From contig AP022133.1 of assembly GCA_014169315.1 (NCBI GenBank), positions 558,001 through 622,000 of the forward strand: 64,000 nt of DNA, given 5' to 3'. Positions 36,577-44,113 of this stretch are shown here, piece by piece. This DNA is from Enterobacter cloacae (GTDB lineage Bacteria > Pseudomonadota > Gammaproteobacteria > Enterobacterales > Enterobacteriaceae). Below the pieces are notes generated by a model. It was not told the origin of the DNA and searched no databases. It saw only the letters and a program-made list of their open reading frames with translations. The translations under genes and the position numbers were made by a program. Every line of letters starts with the position of its first letter. Within the stretch, counting starts at the first letter, position 1.

Positions 36577-37442
36577 CGGCGTATCGGGATCAAGAATTCC
36601 ATACGCAGATTGATAGGGCCTTCTTCCGGTTTTGCATCTTTTGCCGGGTAGTAACGCTCAATATCCTGACCTTTACGGCGATTCAGATTCAGCATTGGCA
36701 TGCAGGTTCCGTAAACGGTCAGGATAAACTCCTGCACGCCCGTCCCCAGCCCTTCATACGAGAACATCACGTATTCGCCGCCTTGCAGCACGACCGGCTT
36801 AGAACCCTGAACGTGGCCATTTGCCATCTCAGGCGTTAATGCGGTGGTGTAGAACACTTCCTGCTCGTCGTCTTTTTCCTGGCTTGGATGCGTTTCGTTG
36901 AGACCGTACAGAATCGGCGGAATGGCCGGGGCATGACTCAGGAAATCACGCCAGAACTGAACGCGCATCTGATGGCGGAACTCGGAAATCTGCTCCAGAG
37001 AACAGGAGTAACTCTGCGTTGTGCCGATCAAGTGGGTCTCAGGCAGGGTGAGTATTTCATATTTTGGCATCGCAAATTCGCCCAGGCGTAGCGGCGGACG
37101 TATACCAAATGAGCTCCAGTCTGGCGAGCGACGATACAGCGCTGGCGTCAACGAGAACTGTTTTTTAAAGGCGCGGGTGAACGTTTGCTGCGAATCGAAA
37201 CGATACTGCAGGGCAATATCCAGAATCGGGCGCGCGGTCAGGCGCAATGCCACAGCAGACTTTGATAAACGACGTGCGCGAATATAGGCACCGATAGCAT
37301 GACCGGTGACATCCTTGAACATCCTCTGCAGATGCCACTTGGAATAGCCTGCTTTAGCCGCCACATTATCCAGTGACAAAGGCTGGTCAAGATGACCTTC
37401 CAGCCAGGTTAACAGGTCGCGAATAATTCCAGCCTGATCCAT
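36573..37442 (-). CDS. rob: Right-origin-binding / AraC-family activator Rob
   Basis: A 289-residue AraC/XylS-type activator of the mar-sox-rob regulon (efflux, superoxide and solvent tolerance). The two helix-turn-helix motifs are N-terminal (SLDNVAAKAGYSKWHLQRMF and the PILDIALQYRFDSQQTFTRAF region, 1-110). The C-terminal GyrI-like ligand domain (about 120-289) binds bile salts and dipyridyl in E. coli. Same length as E. coli Rob. Confidence 0.96.
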   Translation of the reverse strand: MDQAGIIRDLLTWLEGHLDQPLSLDNVAAKAGYSKWHLQRMFKDVTGHAIGAYIRARRLSKSAVALRLTARPILDIALQYRFDSQQTFTRAFKKQFSLTPALYRRSPDWSSFGIRPPLRLGEFAMPKYEILTLPETHLIGTTQSYSCSLEQISEFRHQMRVQFWRDFLSHAPAIPPILYGLNETHPSQEKDDEQEVFYTTALTPEMANGHVQGSKPVVLQGGEYVMFSYEGLGTGVQEFILTVYGTCMPMLNLNRRKGQDIERYYPAKDAKPEEGPINLRMEFLIPIRR

Positions 37443-37653
37443 ATACTATCCTCATCCTTAAAACAGCAGGTACCTGATAACAGGTTAGCGGATAATAGCA
37501 TTTTTTGATGTTTTAGCATTCAGTGTTTTTTTTGCACATAAATGCCTTTTGCCGCATATTTTGGGCAAATATATTCTAATCCTGTGATCTTGCTACATTT
37601 TTATCTAAAGTGTTGAATAATCACCCAGCGTAAATTTAAAGAATGGTAACAAT

Positions 37654-38124
37654 ATGAAATACAAGACTTTACTCTTTACCGCGTTGATGTTGATGGTGGG
37701 GCGCGTCGCCCAGGCAGAGCAGATCGGCTCCGTCGATACCGTGTTTAAAATGTTTGGTCCGGACCACAAAATCGTGGTGGAGGCGTTTGACGATCCGGAC
37801 GTGCAAAACGTCACCTGCTACATCAGTCGGGCGAAAACGGGCGGTATTAAAGGCGGTCTGGGGCTGGCGGAAGATACCTCAGACGCGGCCATTTCGTGCC
37901 AGCAGGTTGGCCCGGTTGAGCTGAGCGATAAAATCAAAAACGGTAAAGCTCAGGGGGAAGTGGTATTCCAGAAACGGACCTCTCTGGTGTTCAAAAAACT
38001 GCAGGTTGTGCGTTTTTACGATGCAAAACGTAACGCTCTGGCATATCTGGCTTACTCCGACAAAGTGGTCGATGGTTCGCCGAAAAACGCGCTGAGTGCA
38101 GTGCCGATTATGCCGTGGCATTAA
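37654..38124 (+). CDS. creA: CreA family periplasmic protein
   Basis: A 156-residue protein with a signal peptide (1-22, cleavage after VAQA) and a conserved CreA domain. Cysteines in NVTCYIS and AISCQQ may form a disulfide. Its function is unknown. It is the first gene of creABCD; creB starts 14 bp after its stop. Confidence 0.94.
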   Translation: MKYKTLLFTALMLMVGRVAQAEQIGSVDTVFKMFGPDHKIVVEAFDDPDVQNVTCYISRAKTGGIKGGLGLAEDTSDAAISCQQVGPVELSDKIKNGKAQGEVVFQKRTSLVFKKLQVVRFYDAKRNALAYLAYSDKVVDGSPKNALSAVPIMPWH

Positions 38125-38138
38125 TTCAGGGACGAACC

Positions 38139-38836
38139 ATGCAACAACCTGTGGTCTGGCTGGTTGAAGACGAAATCAGCATCGCTGATACGCTGGTCTA
38201 TATGCTCCAGCAGGAGGGGTTTGCGGTAAAGACGTTTGAACGGGGCTTACCGGTGCTGGAGGAGGCGCGGCGGCAGGTTCCCGCGCTCACCATTCTGGAT
38301 GTCGGGTTGCCGGATATCAGCGGCTTTGAGCTGTGCCGTCAGTTGCTGGCGCAGCATCCGTCACTGCCGATACTGTTTCTGACAGCGCGCAGTCGCGCAG
38401 TGATGAAGTGGACAAGTTGCTTGGCCTTGAAATGGGGGCGGATGATTACGTCGCCAAACCTTTCTCCCCACGAGAAGTGTGCGCGCGGGTGCGGACAATT
38501 TTACGACGGATGCAAAAGTCGGCCGCACCCACAGAGATTGTTCGTATCGGCCAGTTTGAACTGAACGAACCCGCTGCGCGAATTAGCTGGTTTGACGAAC
38601 CGTTGCCCCTGACCCGCTACGAGTTTTTGCTGCTCAAAACCTTGTTACAGGCACCGGGGCGCGTATTTTCCCGTCAACAGTTAATGGACAAGGTGTGGGG
38701 CGAAGACGGCGACAGTTTCGATCGTACCGTGGATACCCACATCAAGACCCTGCGTGCCAAGCTGCGAACGGTGAACGAGACGCTTTCACCCATCAGCACC
38801 CATCGGGGTATGGGCTATAGTCTGGGGCTTTATTAA
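38139..38836 (+). pseudogene. creB: creB response regulator, frameshifted by 8-bp duplication
   Basis: Reading from ATG 38139, the receiver domain is normal through ILDVGLPDISGFELC to LFLTARS. The frame then shifts and ends at 38564. The rest of an OmpR-type regulator continues in another frame (DEVDKLLGLEMGADDYVAKPF, then the winged helix ending HRGMGYSLGLY) to 38836. The cause is visible: CGCGCAGT occurs twice in tandem (38386-38393, 38394-38401). Removing one copy restores 229 codons, the E. coli CreB length, with TARS-DEVDK across the join. As it stands the product is a truncated receiver without a DNA-binding domain. Nothing else in the gene is damaged, so the lesion looks recent or reversible. 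Confidence 0.93.
38386..38401 (+). repeat. 8-bp tandem duplication breaking creB
   Basis: Two perfect copies of CGCGCAGT abut each other. Eight bases shift the frame by two, and deletion of one copy would restore creB. Confidence 0.95.
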
Positions 38837-40260
38837 TGCGCATTGGGATGCGGTTGTTGTTGGGGTACTTCCTGATTGTGGCTATCGCCGCGTGGTTTGT
38901 GCTGTCGATCTTTGTTCAGGAAGTGAAGCCTGGCGTTCGCAGGGCAACCGAGGGCACGCTAATCGATACCGCCACTTTACTGGCCGAAGTGGGGCGTGAT
39001 GATGTGCTCTCGGGTAATGCGCAACAAGGCAAACTGGCGCAGGCATTTTCACTGCTCCATCAGCACCCTTTTCGCGCCAGTATCGGCGGCATTCAAAAAG
39101 TCCGTAACGAGTATCACGTTTACATGACCGATGCGCAGGGCAGGGTGGTGTTTGATTCTGCTGGTCTGGCCGTGGGTAAAGATTACTCGCGATGGAATGA
39201 TGTCTGGCTGACGCTTCGCGGGGAATACGGGGCACGTAGTACCCAGAGCCGTCCGGGTGATCCAGAGAGCACGGTGATGTATGTTGCTGCGCCCGTTGTG
39301 GATCAGGGCAAAATCATTGGTGTGCTCTCTGTGGGGAAACCCAATAGCGCGATGGCACCCGTCATCCACCGTAGTGAGCGACGGATCCTGTGGGCAGGAG
39401 GGGCACTGCTCGGTATTGCTTTGCTGATAGGGTTGGTGGTGGCAGCGTGGATCAACCGCTCGATCGGTACCCTCTCGCGCTATGCCGATTCCGTGAGCAA
39501 TGATATACCTTTGCCGTTACCTGACCCCGGCAGCAGTGAACTGCGCAAACTGGCGCAGGCACTGGAGAACATGCGTATTCGCCTGGAAGGGAAAAACTAT
39601 ATTGAACACTATGTTCACGCCCTCACCCATGAGCTGAAAAGCCCGATCGCGGCCATTCGAGGCGCGGCAGAAATTCTCTCCGAGCAGCCACCGCCGCAGG
39701 TGGCCGCGCGGTTTATCGATAATATTCTGGTACAAAATGCGCGCATGCAGTTGCTGGTTGAAAAACTGCTCACCCAGGCGCGGCTTGAAAATCGGGTAGA
39801 GATTGTCCCCGCGAGTGTCAGTATCGACACGCTGTTTACGCGACTGAGCGATGCGCGCTCGGCGCTACTGGCAGCTAAAAATATCACGCTGACCTGTGAA
39901 AGCACGGCGTTACAGGTGGAGGGGGATGCGGACCTGCTCGAACAGGCGCTGGGTAATTTACTGGATAACGCCATCGACTTTACGCCGCAGGGCGGAGCCA
40001 TTGAACTGTCGTCCAGAGAGGGGCACAGGCAGGTACAACTGACTGTCACCGATAGCGGAAGTGGGATCCCGGATTATGCGCTTGAGCGTATTTTCGAACG
40101 TTTTTATTCGCTTCCGCGTGAGAACGGGTTGAAGAGCAGCGGGCTTGGGCTGGCATTTGTCCAGGAAGTCGCACGTCTGCATCAAGGGGAGATCGGTCTA
40201 CACAATCGGGAAGAAGGGGGCGTGATTGCCACGCTGACACTTCACCGTCCCTTCACATAA
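38836..40260 (+). CDS. creC: Sensor histidine kinase CreC
   Basis: A 474-residue inner-membrane kinase. It has a transmembrane segment (about 5-27), a periplasmic sensor domain, a second transmembrane segment (about 185-207), HAMP, and dimerisation/phosphoacceptor helices with His in LTHELKSPI (about residue 265). The ATPase domain carries NLLDNAIDF, DSGSGIP and SSGLGLAF. E. coli CreC responds to growth on minimal media and fermentation, phosphorylates CreB and can cross-talk with PhoB. The start overlaps the creB stop (TAATG), so its translation was coupled to an intact creB and could now be reduced. Confidence 0.95.
   Translation: MRIGMRLLLGYFLIVAIAAWFVLSIFVQEVKPGVRRATEGTLIDTATLLAEVGRDDVLSGNAQQGKLAQAFSLLHQHPFRASIGGIQKVRNEYHVYMTDAQGRVVFDSAGLAVGKDYSRWNDVWLTLRGEYGARSTQSRPGDPESTVMYVAAPVVDQGKIIGVLSVGKPNSAMAPVIHRSERRILWAGGALLGIALLIGLVVAAWINRSIGTLSRYADSVSNDIPLPLPDPGSSELRKLAQALENMRIRLEGKNYIEHYVHALTHELKSPIAAIRGAAEILSEQPPPQVAARFIDNILVQNARMQLLVEKLLTQARLENRVEIVPASVSIDTLFTRLSDARSALLAAKNITLTCESTALQVEGDADLLEQALGNLLDNAIDFTPQGGAIELSSREGHRQVQLTVTDSGSGIPDYALERIFERFYSLPRENGLKSSGLGLAFVQEVARLHQGEIGLHNREEGGVIATLTLHRPFT
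40241..40256 (+). promoter_or_regulatory. cre-tag (CreB binding site) upstream of creD
   Basis: TTCAC-CGTCCC-TTCAC is a perfect match to the cre-tag TTCACnnnnnnTTCAC. It lies within the last codons of creC, 61 bp before creD, as in E. coli. Confidence 0.88.
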
Positions 40261-40316
40261 CTTCAAACTGACCCCACACAGCCTGGTTACGCTCTCCTCA
40301 TCACAAAGGAGACGTT

Positions 40317-41669
40317 ATGATGAAATCCCCCCTGTTCTGGAAAGTAAGCACCCTACTGGGGTGCATCCTGCTGCTTTTAGTTCCGTTGTTTATGGTCAGT
40401 AACCTGATTTCAGAGCGTGAAAGTTACCGCAACGATGTCGAAAACACGCTTCGTCAAAGTACCAGTGGACCGCAAAAACTGGTCGGTCCGTTGATTGCCA
40501 TTCCGGTGACGGAGATCTTTTACAAGTTAGAGGATGAGAAGAAGGTCGAATACAAGAAAAGCTATATGCACTTCATTCTGCCAGAAACTCTGCTTGTTGA
40601 AGGAAACCAGCACGTAGAGTCCCGCAATATTGGGATCTATGACGGGCAAATCTGGAACACGGATCTGAAGATAAACGCGCAATTTAACACAGAGAAAATG
40701 GCGCAACTGAAAGGGGAAACGGTGACCCTGGGGCAGCCGTTTATCGTTGTCGGCGTTGGTGATGCCCGGGGAATTGGCACGGTGAAGGTTGCAAATATCA
40801 ACGGTGAGACGCCAGACGTAGAGCCGGGTTCAGGCGTATATGGGACGCTTTCCGGTATTCATATCCCGCTGACCGATAAAGCACTTGAGACAAAAACGTT
40901 TGCATTCGGGATGTCGCTAAACCTGGCGGGAACCGGTAGTTTTGCGGTTGTCCCGGTGGGACGTAATAGCGAAATGCAGCTTACCAGCAACTGGCCGCAT
41001 CCGGGCTTTATGGGCGACTATCTGCCGGTGAAACACAAAATTGGTGATTCTGGTTTTCAGGCAAACTGGCAGAGCAGTTGGTTTGCTAACAATATGGAAA
41101 GCTGGTTTCATGGCGATGGGTCGCCTGAATGGGCTGAAATCCCGGCCTTTAGCGTGACGGTGGCAACACCTGCCGATCAGTATCAACTGACCGACCGCGC
41201 GATTAAGTACGCAATTTTGCTGATTTCACTGACCTTTATGGCTTTCTTTGTTTTCGAGACCTTAACCGGGCTGCGCCTGCACCCGATGCAGTATCTGCTG
41301 GTGGGGTTATCGCTGGTGCTGTTCTATCTGGTATTACTGGCGTTGTCTGAGCACGCAGGATTTACCCCCGCCTGGATTATTGCAAGCCTTGTCGGTGCGT
41401 TGATGAATAGCGTATACCTGCAGGCAGTGCTGAAAAGCTGGAAACGAAGCGGAATGTTTGTGCTGGCTCTGCTGGGGCTTGATGTGGTGATGTGGTTTCT
41501 GCTGCGTTCTGAGGACAGTGCGTTACTGCTGGGTTCCGCTGTCCTTGCAATGGCGCTGTTTGCGGTGATGTATCTGACCCGTCACTTCGACTGGTATTCA
41601 CTCTCGCAGTCGAAGCGACCGATGCCTCCGGCCAACCCGGATGACGACACAATGCGGATCTGGAAATAA
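40317..41669 (+). CDS. creD: Inner-membrane protein CreD
   Basis: A 450-residue membrane protein with one N-terminal transmembrane helix (about 8-30), a large periplasmic domain, and a cluster of about five helices in the C-terminal third. It is the main CreB target; its overexpression in E. coli gives colicin E2 tolerance, and homologues affect envelope and beta-lactam responses. A perfect cre-tag precedes it. The gene is intact, but with creB broken its induction is expected to be lost. Confidence 0.94.
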   Translation: MMKSPLFWKVSTLLGCILLLLVPLFMVSNLISERESYRNDVENTLRQSTSGPQKLVGPLIAIPVTEIFYKLEDEKKVEYKKSYMHFILPETLLVEGNQHVESRNIGIYDGQIWNTDLKINAQFNTEKMAQLKGETVTLGQPFIVVGVGDARGIGTVKVANINGETPDVEPGSGVYGTLSGIHIPLTDKALETKTFAFGMSLNLAGTGSFAVVPVGRNSEMQLTSNWPHPGFMGDYLPVKHKIGDSGFQANWQSSWFANNMESWFHGDGSPEWAEIPAFSVTVATPADQYQLTDRAIKYAILLISLTFMAFFVFETLTGLRLHPMQYLLVGLSLVLFYLVLLALSEHAGFTPAWIIASLVGALMNSVYLQAVLKSWKRSGMFVLALLGLDVVMWFLLRSEDSALLLGSAVLAMALFAVMYLTRHFDWYSLSQSKRPMPPANPDDDTMRIWK

Positions 41670-41698
41670 AAAAACGGCGCAAAAGCGCCGTTTTTTTA
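41668..41698. terminator. Bidirectional terminator creD / arcA
   Basis: Stem AACGGCGC / GCGCCGTT with loop AAAA is flanked by an A-run and a T-run, serving both convergent genes. Confidence 0.9.
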
Positions 41699-41714
41699 TG
41701 GTCTGACTGCGGGA

Positions 41715-42431
41715 TTACTCCTGCAGATCTCCGCAGAAACGGTACCCTTCGCCGTGAATTGTGGCGATGATTTCCGGCGTATCTGGCGTAGATTCGAAAT
41801 GTTTACGAATACGGCGGATAGTCACGTCTACGGTACGGTCGTGTGGCTTAAGCTCGCGACCGGTCATTTTCTTCAGCAGCTCTGCACGGGACTGAATTTT
41901 GCCCGGGTTTTCACAGAAGTGCAGCATCGCGCGGAATTCGCTGCGCGGCAGTTTATACTGCTCACCGTTCGGGCTGATCAGTGAACGGCTATTGATATCA
42001 AGTTCCCAGCCGTTGAATTTGTAGCTGTCTACGCTACGACGCTCTTCACTGACCGTGCCCAGGTTCATGGTGCGGGACAGGAGGTTGCGTGCACGAATGG
42101 TTAACTCGCGAGGATTAAACGGTTTGGTGATGTAATCATCCGCACCGATTTCCAGACCAAGAATTTTATCAACTTCGTTGTCACGGCCTGTCAGGAACAT
42201 TAACGCAACGTTCGCCTGTTCACGCAGCTCGCGTGCCAGAAGAAGGCCGTTTTTGCCCGGCAGGTTGATATCCATAATGACCAGGTTGATATCATTTTCA
42301 GAAAGGATCTGATGCATCTCTGCGCCATCGGTCGCTTCAAAGACATCGTAGCCTTCTGCTTCGAAAATGCTCTTTAACGTGTTGCGTGTTACCAACTCGT
42401 CTTCAACGATAAGAATGTGCGGGGTCTGCAT
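41715..42431 (-). CDS. arcA: Aerobic respiration control response regulator ArcA
   Basis: A 238-residue OmpR-type regulator phosphorylated by ArcB under low oxygen; it represses respiratory genes. The phospho-acceptor is Asp54 in VIMDINLPG. The receiver lysine is in ITKPFNPRE, and the C-terminal winged helix ends [11 protein letters not shown]...GEGYRF. Its length and N-terminus match E. coli. A long upstream region with an FNR-like site and the yjjY frame precedes it. Confidence 0.98.
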   Translation of the reverse strand: MQTPHILIVEDELVTRNTLKSIFEAEGYDVFEATDGAEMHQILSENDINLVIMDINLPGKNGLLLARELREQANVALMFLTGRDNEVDKILGLEIGADDYITKPFNPRELTIRARNLLSRTMNLGTVSEERRSVDSYKFNGWELDINSRSLISPNGEQYKLPRSEFRAMLHFCENPGKIQSRAELLKKMTGRELKPHDRTVDVTIRRIRKHFESTPDTPEIIATIHGEGYRFCGDLQE

Positions 42432-42526
42432 GTTTGCTACCTAAATTGCCAACTAAATCGAAACAGGAAGTACAAAAGTCCCTGACCTGCCTGATACATG
42501 TCGCAAATTAACATGACCGGCTTAAC

Positions 42527-42667
42527 GTGACTAAAGTACGTAATTGCGTTCTTGATGCACTTTCCATCAACGTCAACAACATCATTAGCTTGGTCGTGGG
42601 TACTTTCCCTTTGGACCCGACAGTGTCAAAAACGGCTGTCATCCTAACCATTTTAACAGCAACATAA
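42527..42667 (-). other. Complement of yjjY, within the arcA upstream region
   Basis: This marks the strand opposite yjjY, through which any long arcA leader would have to run. arcA in E. coli has several promoters and a long 5' region, so selection on this sequence may be partly regulatory. Confidence 0.3.
42527..42667 (+). CDS. yjjY: Small conserved protein YjjY
   Basis: A 46-codon frame starting GTG and ending TAA. The translation begins MTKVRNCVLDALSINVNNII and ends AVILTILTAT, nearly identical to E. coli YjjY and the same length. There is no convincing ribosome site before the GTG. It has no known function and lies in the arcA upstream region on the opposite strand, so its conservation may reflect arcA regulation rather than a protein. 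Confidence 0.7.
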   Translation: MTKVRNCVLDALSINVNNIISLVVGTFPLDPTVSKTAVILTILTAT

Positions 42668-43066
42668 CAGGCTAAGTGACACCAGACACCCAATAAAACT
42701 ACGCTTCGTTGACATATATCAAGTTCAATTGTAGCACGTTAACAGTTTGATGAAATCATCGTAGCTGAATGCTAGCCTTTGTCACAAATTTTCAATAAAC
42801 CAACTAGTTGCGGACATTGATTGATAAACAATACGAATCCAATCATAGAAAGGTATTCATATGGTCATTATCATTATAAAACATAAGGATAATGAGTATT
42901 TGTTAACATTCTAACTGATTGTTCAGCCTCAGAATAGTTTAGTATTTTTAATTTATTAAAAAGCGCTATTTCGGTGATTTCTGTTGCAAATTTGTAAATT
43001 CGTGCTGCGTAATATGTTGAGACGCATCACATTTTTACCCGCTAACTGATTAAAAAGAGAGCATAA
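42668..43066. other. AT-rich arcA / yjtD intergenic region
   Basis: Nearly 400 bp without a gene. It includes the FNR-like site at 42709-42722, a candidate inverted pair TCATTATC / GATAATGA (about 42864-42898) and long AT-rich tracts, likely holding distal arcA promoters and the yjtD promoter. Confidence 0.55.
42709..42722. promoter_or_regulatory. FNR-like site upstream of arcA
   Basis: TTGACATATATCAA matches the FNR palindrome TTGATnnnnATCAA at 9 of the 10 fixed positions. FNR is known to raise arcA transcription anaerobically in E. coli. Confidence 0.65.
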
Positions 43067-43753
43067 ATGCATCTGTCGATTGTACTGGTTGCCCCAGCCA
43101 GAGCAGAAAATATAGGCGCTGCGGCGCGCGCCATGAAGACTATGGGTTTTACCGATTTGCGTATTGTCGAGAGCGAGGCACACCTGGAACCCGCGGCCCG
43201 TTGGGTGGCACATGGATCGGGTGATATTCTTGATAATATAACCACTTACGACACGCTCGCCGATGCGCTACACGATATTTCTTTTACCGTTGCAACCACG
43301 GCGCGCAGCCGGGCGAAGTTTCATTTCTACGCCACACCGGCTGAGCTGGTTCCCGTGTTGCGTGAGAGAAGCCAGTGGTTAACGAAAGCGGCGCTGGTCT
43401 TTGGCCGTGAAGATTCTGGATTAACCAACGAAGAACTGGAGCTGGCAGATGTCCTGACCGGTGTGCCGATGGTGGCGGATTATCCGTCTCTTAATCTGGG
43501 CCAGGCGGTGATGGTCTATTGCTATCAATTAGCATCTTTAATGCAAACTGCACCCGCTCAGCCGACCGGGACAGATGAGAACCAGCTCGCCGCCTTGCGT
43601 GTGCGTGCACAAACGCTGTTAACGCAGCTTGGTGTTGCGGATGACCTCAAAATGGCCGACTGGTTACAACAGCGGCTTGGGCGTCTTGAGCAACGAGACA
43701 CGGCAATGTTGCACCGTTTGCTGCACGATATTGAAAAAAAATTAGCCGAGTAA
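43067..43753 (+). CDS. yjtD: SPOUT-family RNA methyltransferase YjtD (LasT)
   Basis: A 228-residue SpoU-type (alpha/beta knot) methyltransferase related to TrmJ. N-terminal LVAPARAENIGAAARAMKTMG, central LVFGREDSGLTNEEL and C-terminal YPSLNLGQAVMVYCYQ are the three knot motifs that bind SAM. The RNA substrate of E. coli YjtD is not established. ATG with AAAGAGAG upstream. Confidence 0.92.
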   Translation: MHLSIVLVAPARAENIGAAARAMKTMGFTDLRIVESEAHLEPAARWVAHGSGDILDNITTYDTLADALHDISFTVATTARSRAKFHFYATPAELVPVLRERSQWLTKAALVFGREDSGLTNEELELADVLTGVPMVADYPSLNLGQAVMVYCYQLASLMQTAPAQPTGTDENQLAALRVRAQTLLTQLGVADDLKMADWLQQRLGRLEQRDTAMLHRLLHDIEKKLAE

Positions 43754-43886
43754 AATGCTGTCATATTTTTTTATTATGGCGTAACCGTCTAATGTCGTGA
43801 GGTGTATCAGGGGGAATCGGATGAAAATAAATCTGCAAGCAGCGGGACGTGAAAGTGTCCCGAATTGTGATCAAATTAAAAATTAA

Positions 43887-43964
43887 TTGACTTAACGAGC
43901 CTGATCCTTTAACCCTAAAAGAATACAGCACAGACAGATAATAATGACAGAGTACACAACATCC
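43887..43964 (+). promoter_or_regulatory. thr operon promoter and leader start
   Basis: TTGACT at 43887-43892 gives the -35 box. The segment CACAGACAGATAA before thrL is the same as in the E. coli thr leader. The -10 hexamer is ambiguous. Confidence 0.6.
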
Positions 43965-44033
43965 ATGAAACGCATCAGCATCACCACCATTACTACAACC
44001 ACCATCATTACCACAGGTAACGATGCGGGCTGA
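43965..44033 (+). CDS. thrL: thr operon leader peptide
   Basis: A 22-codon peptide starting MKRISITTI and rich in threonine (8) and isoleucine (5), the regulatory amino acids. Ribosome stalling at these codons prevents terminator formation at 44057-44088 and allows thrABC expression. It is one residue longer than the E. coli leader (21). Confidence 0.97.
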   Translation: MKRISITTITTTTIITTGNDAG

Positions 44034-44056
44034 CGCGTACAGGAAAAACAGAAAAA

Positions 44057-44088
44057 AGCCCGCACCCAAACAGTGCGGGCTTTTTTTT
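44057..44088 (+). terminator. thr attenuator
   Basis: A perfect 9-bp stem AGCCCGCAC / GTGCGGGCT is followed by a run of T. It ends 26 bp before thrA. Confidence 0.96.
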
Positions 44089-44113
44089 CGGCTAAAGGAA
44101 ATGAGGTAGAACC

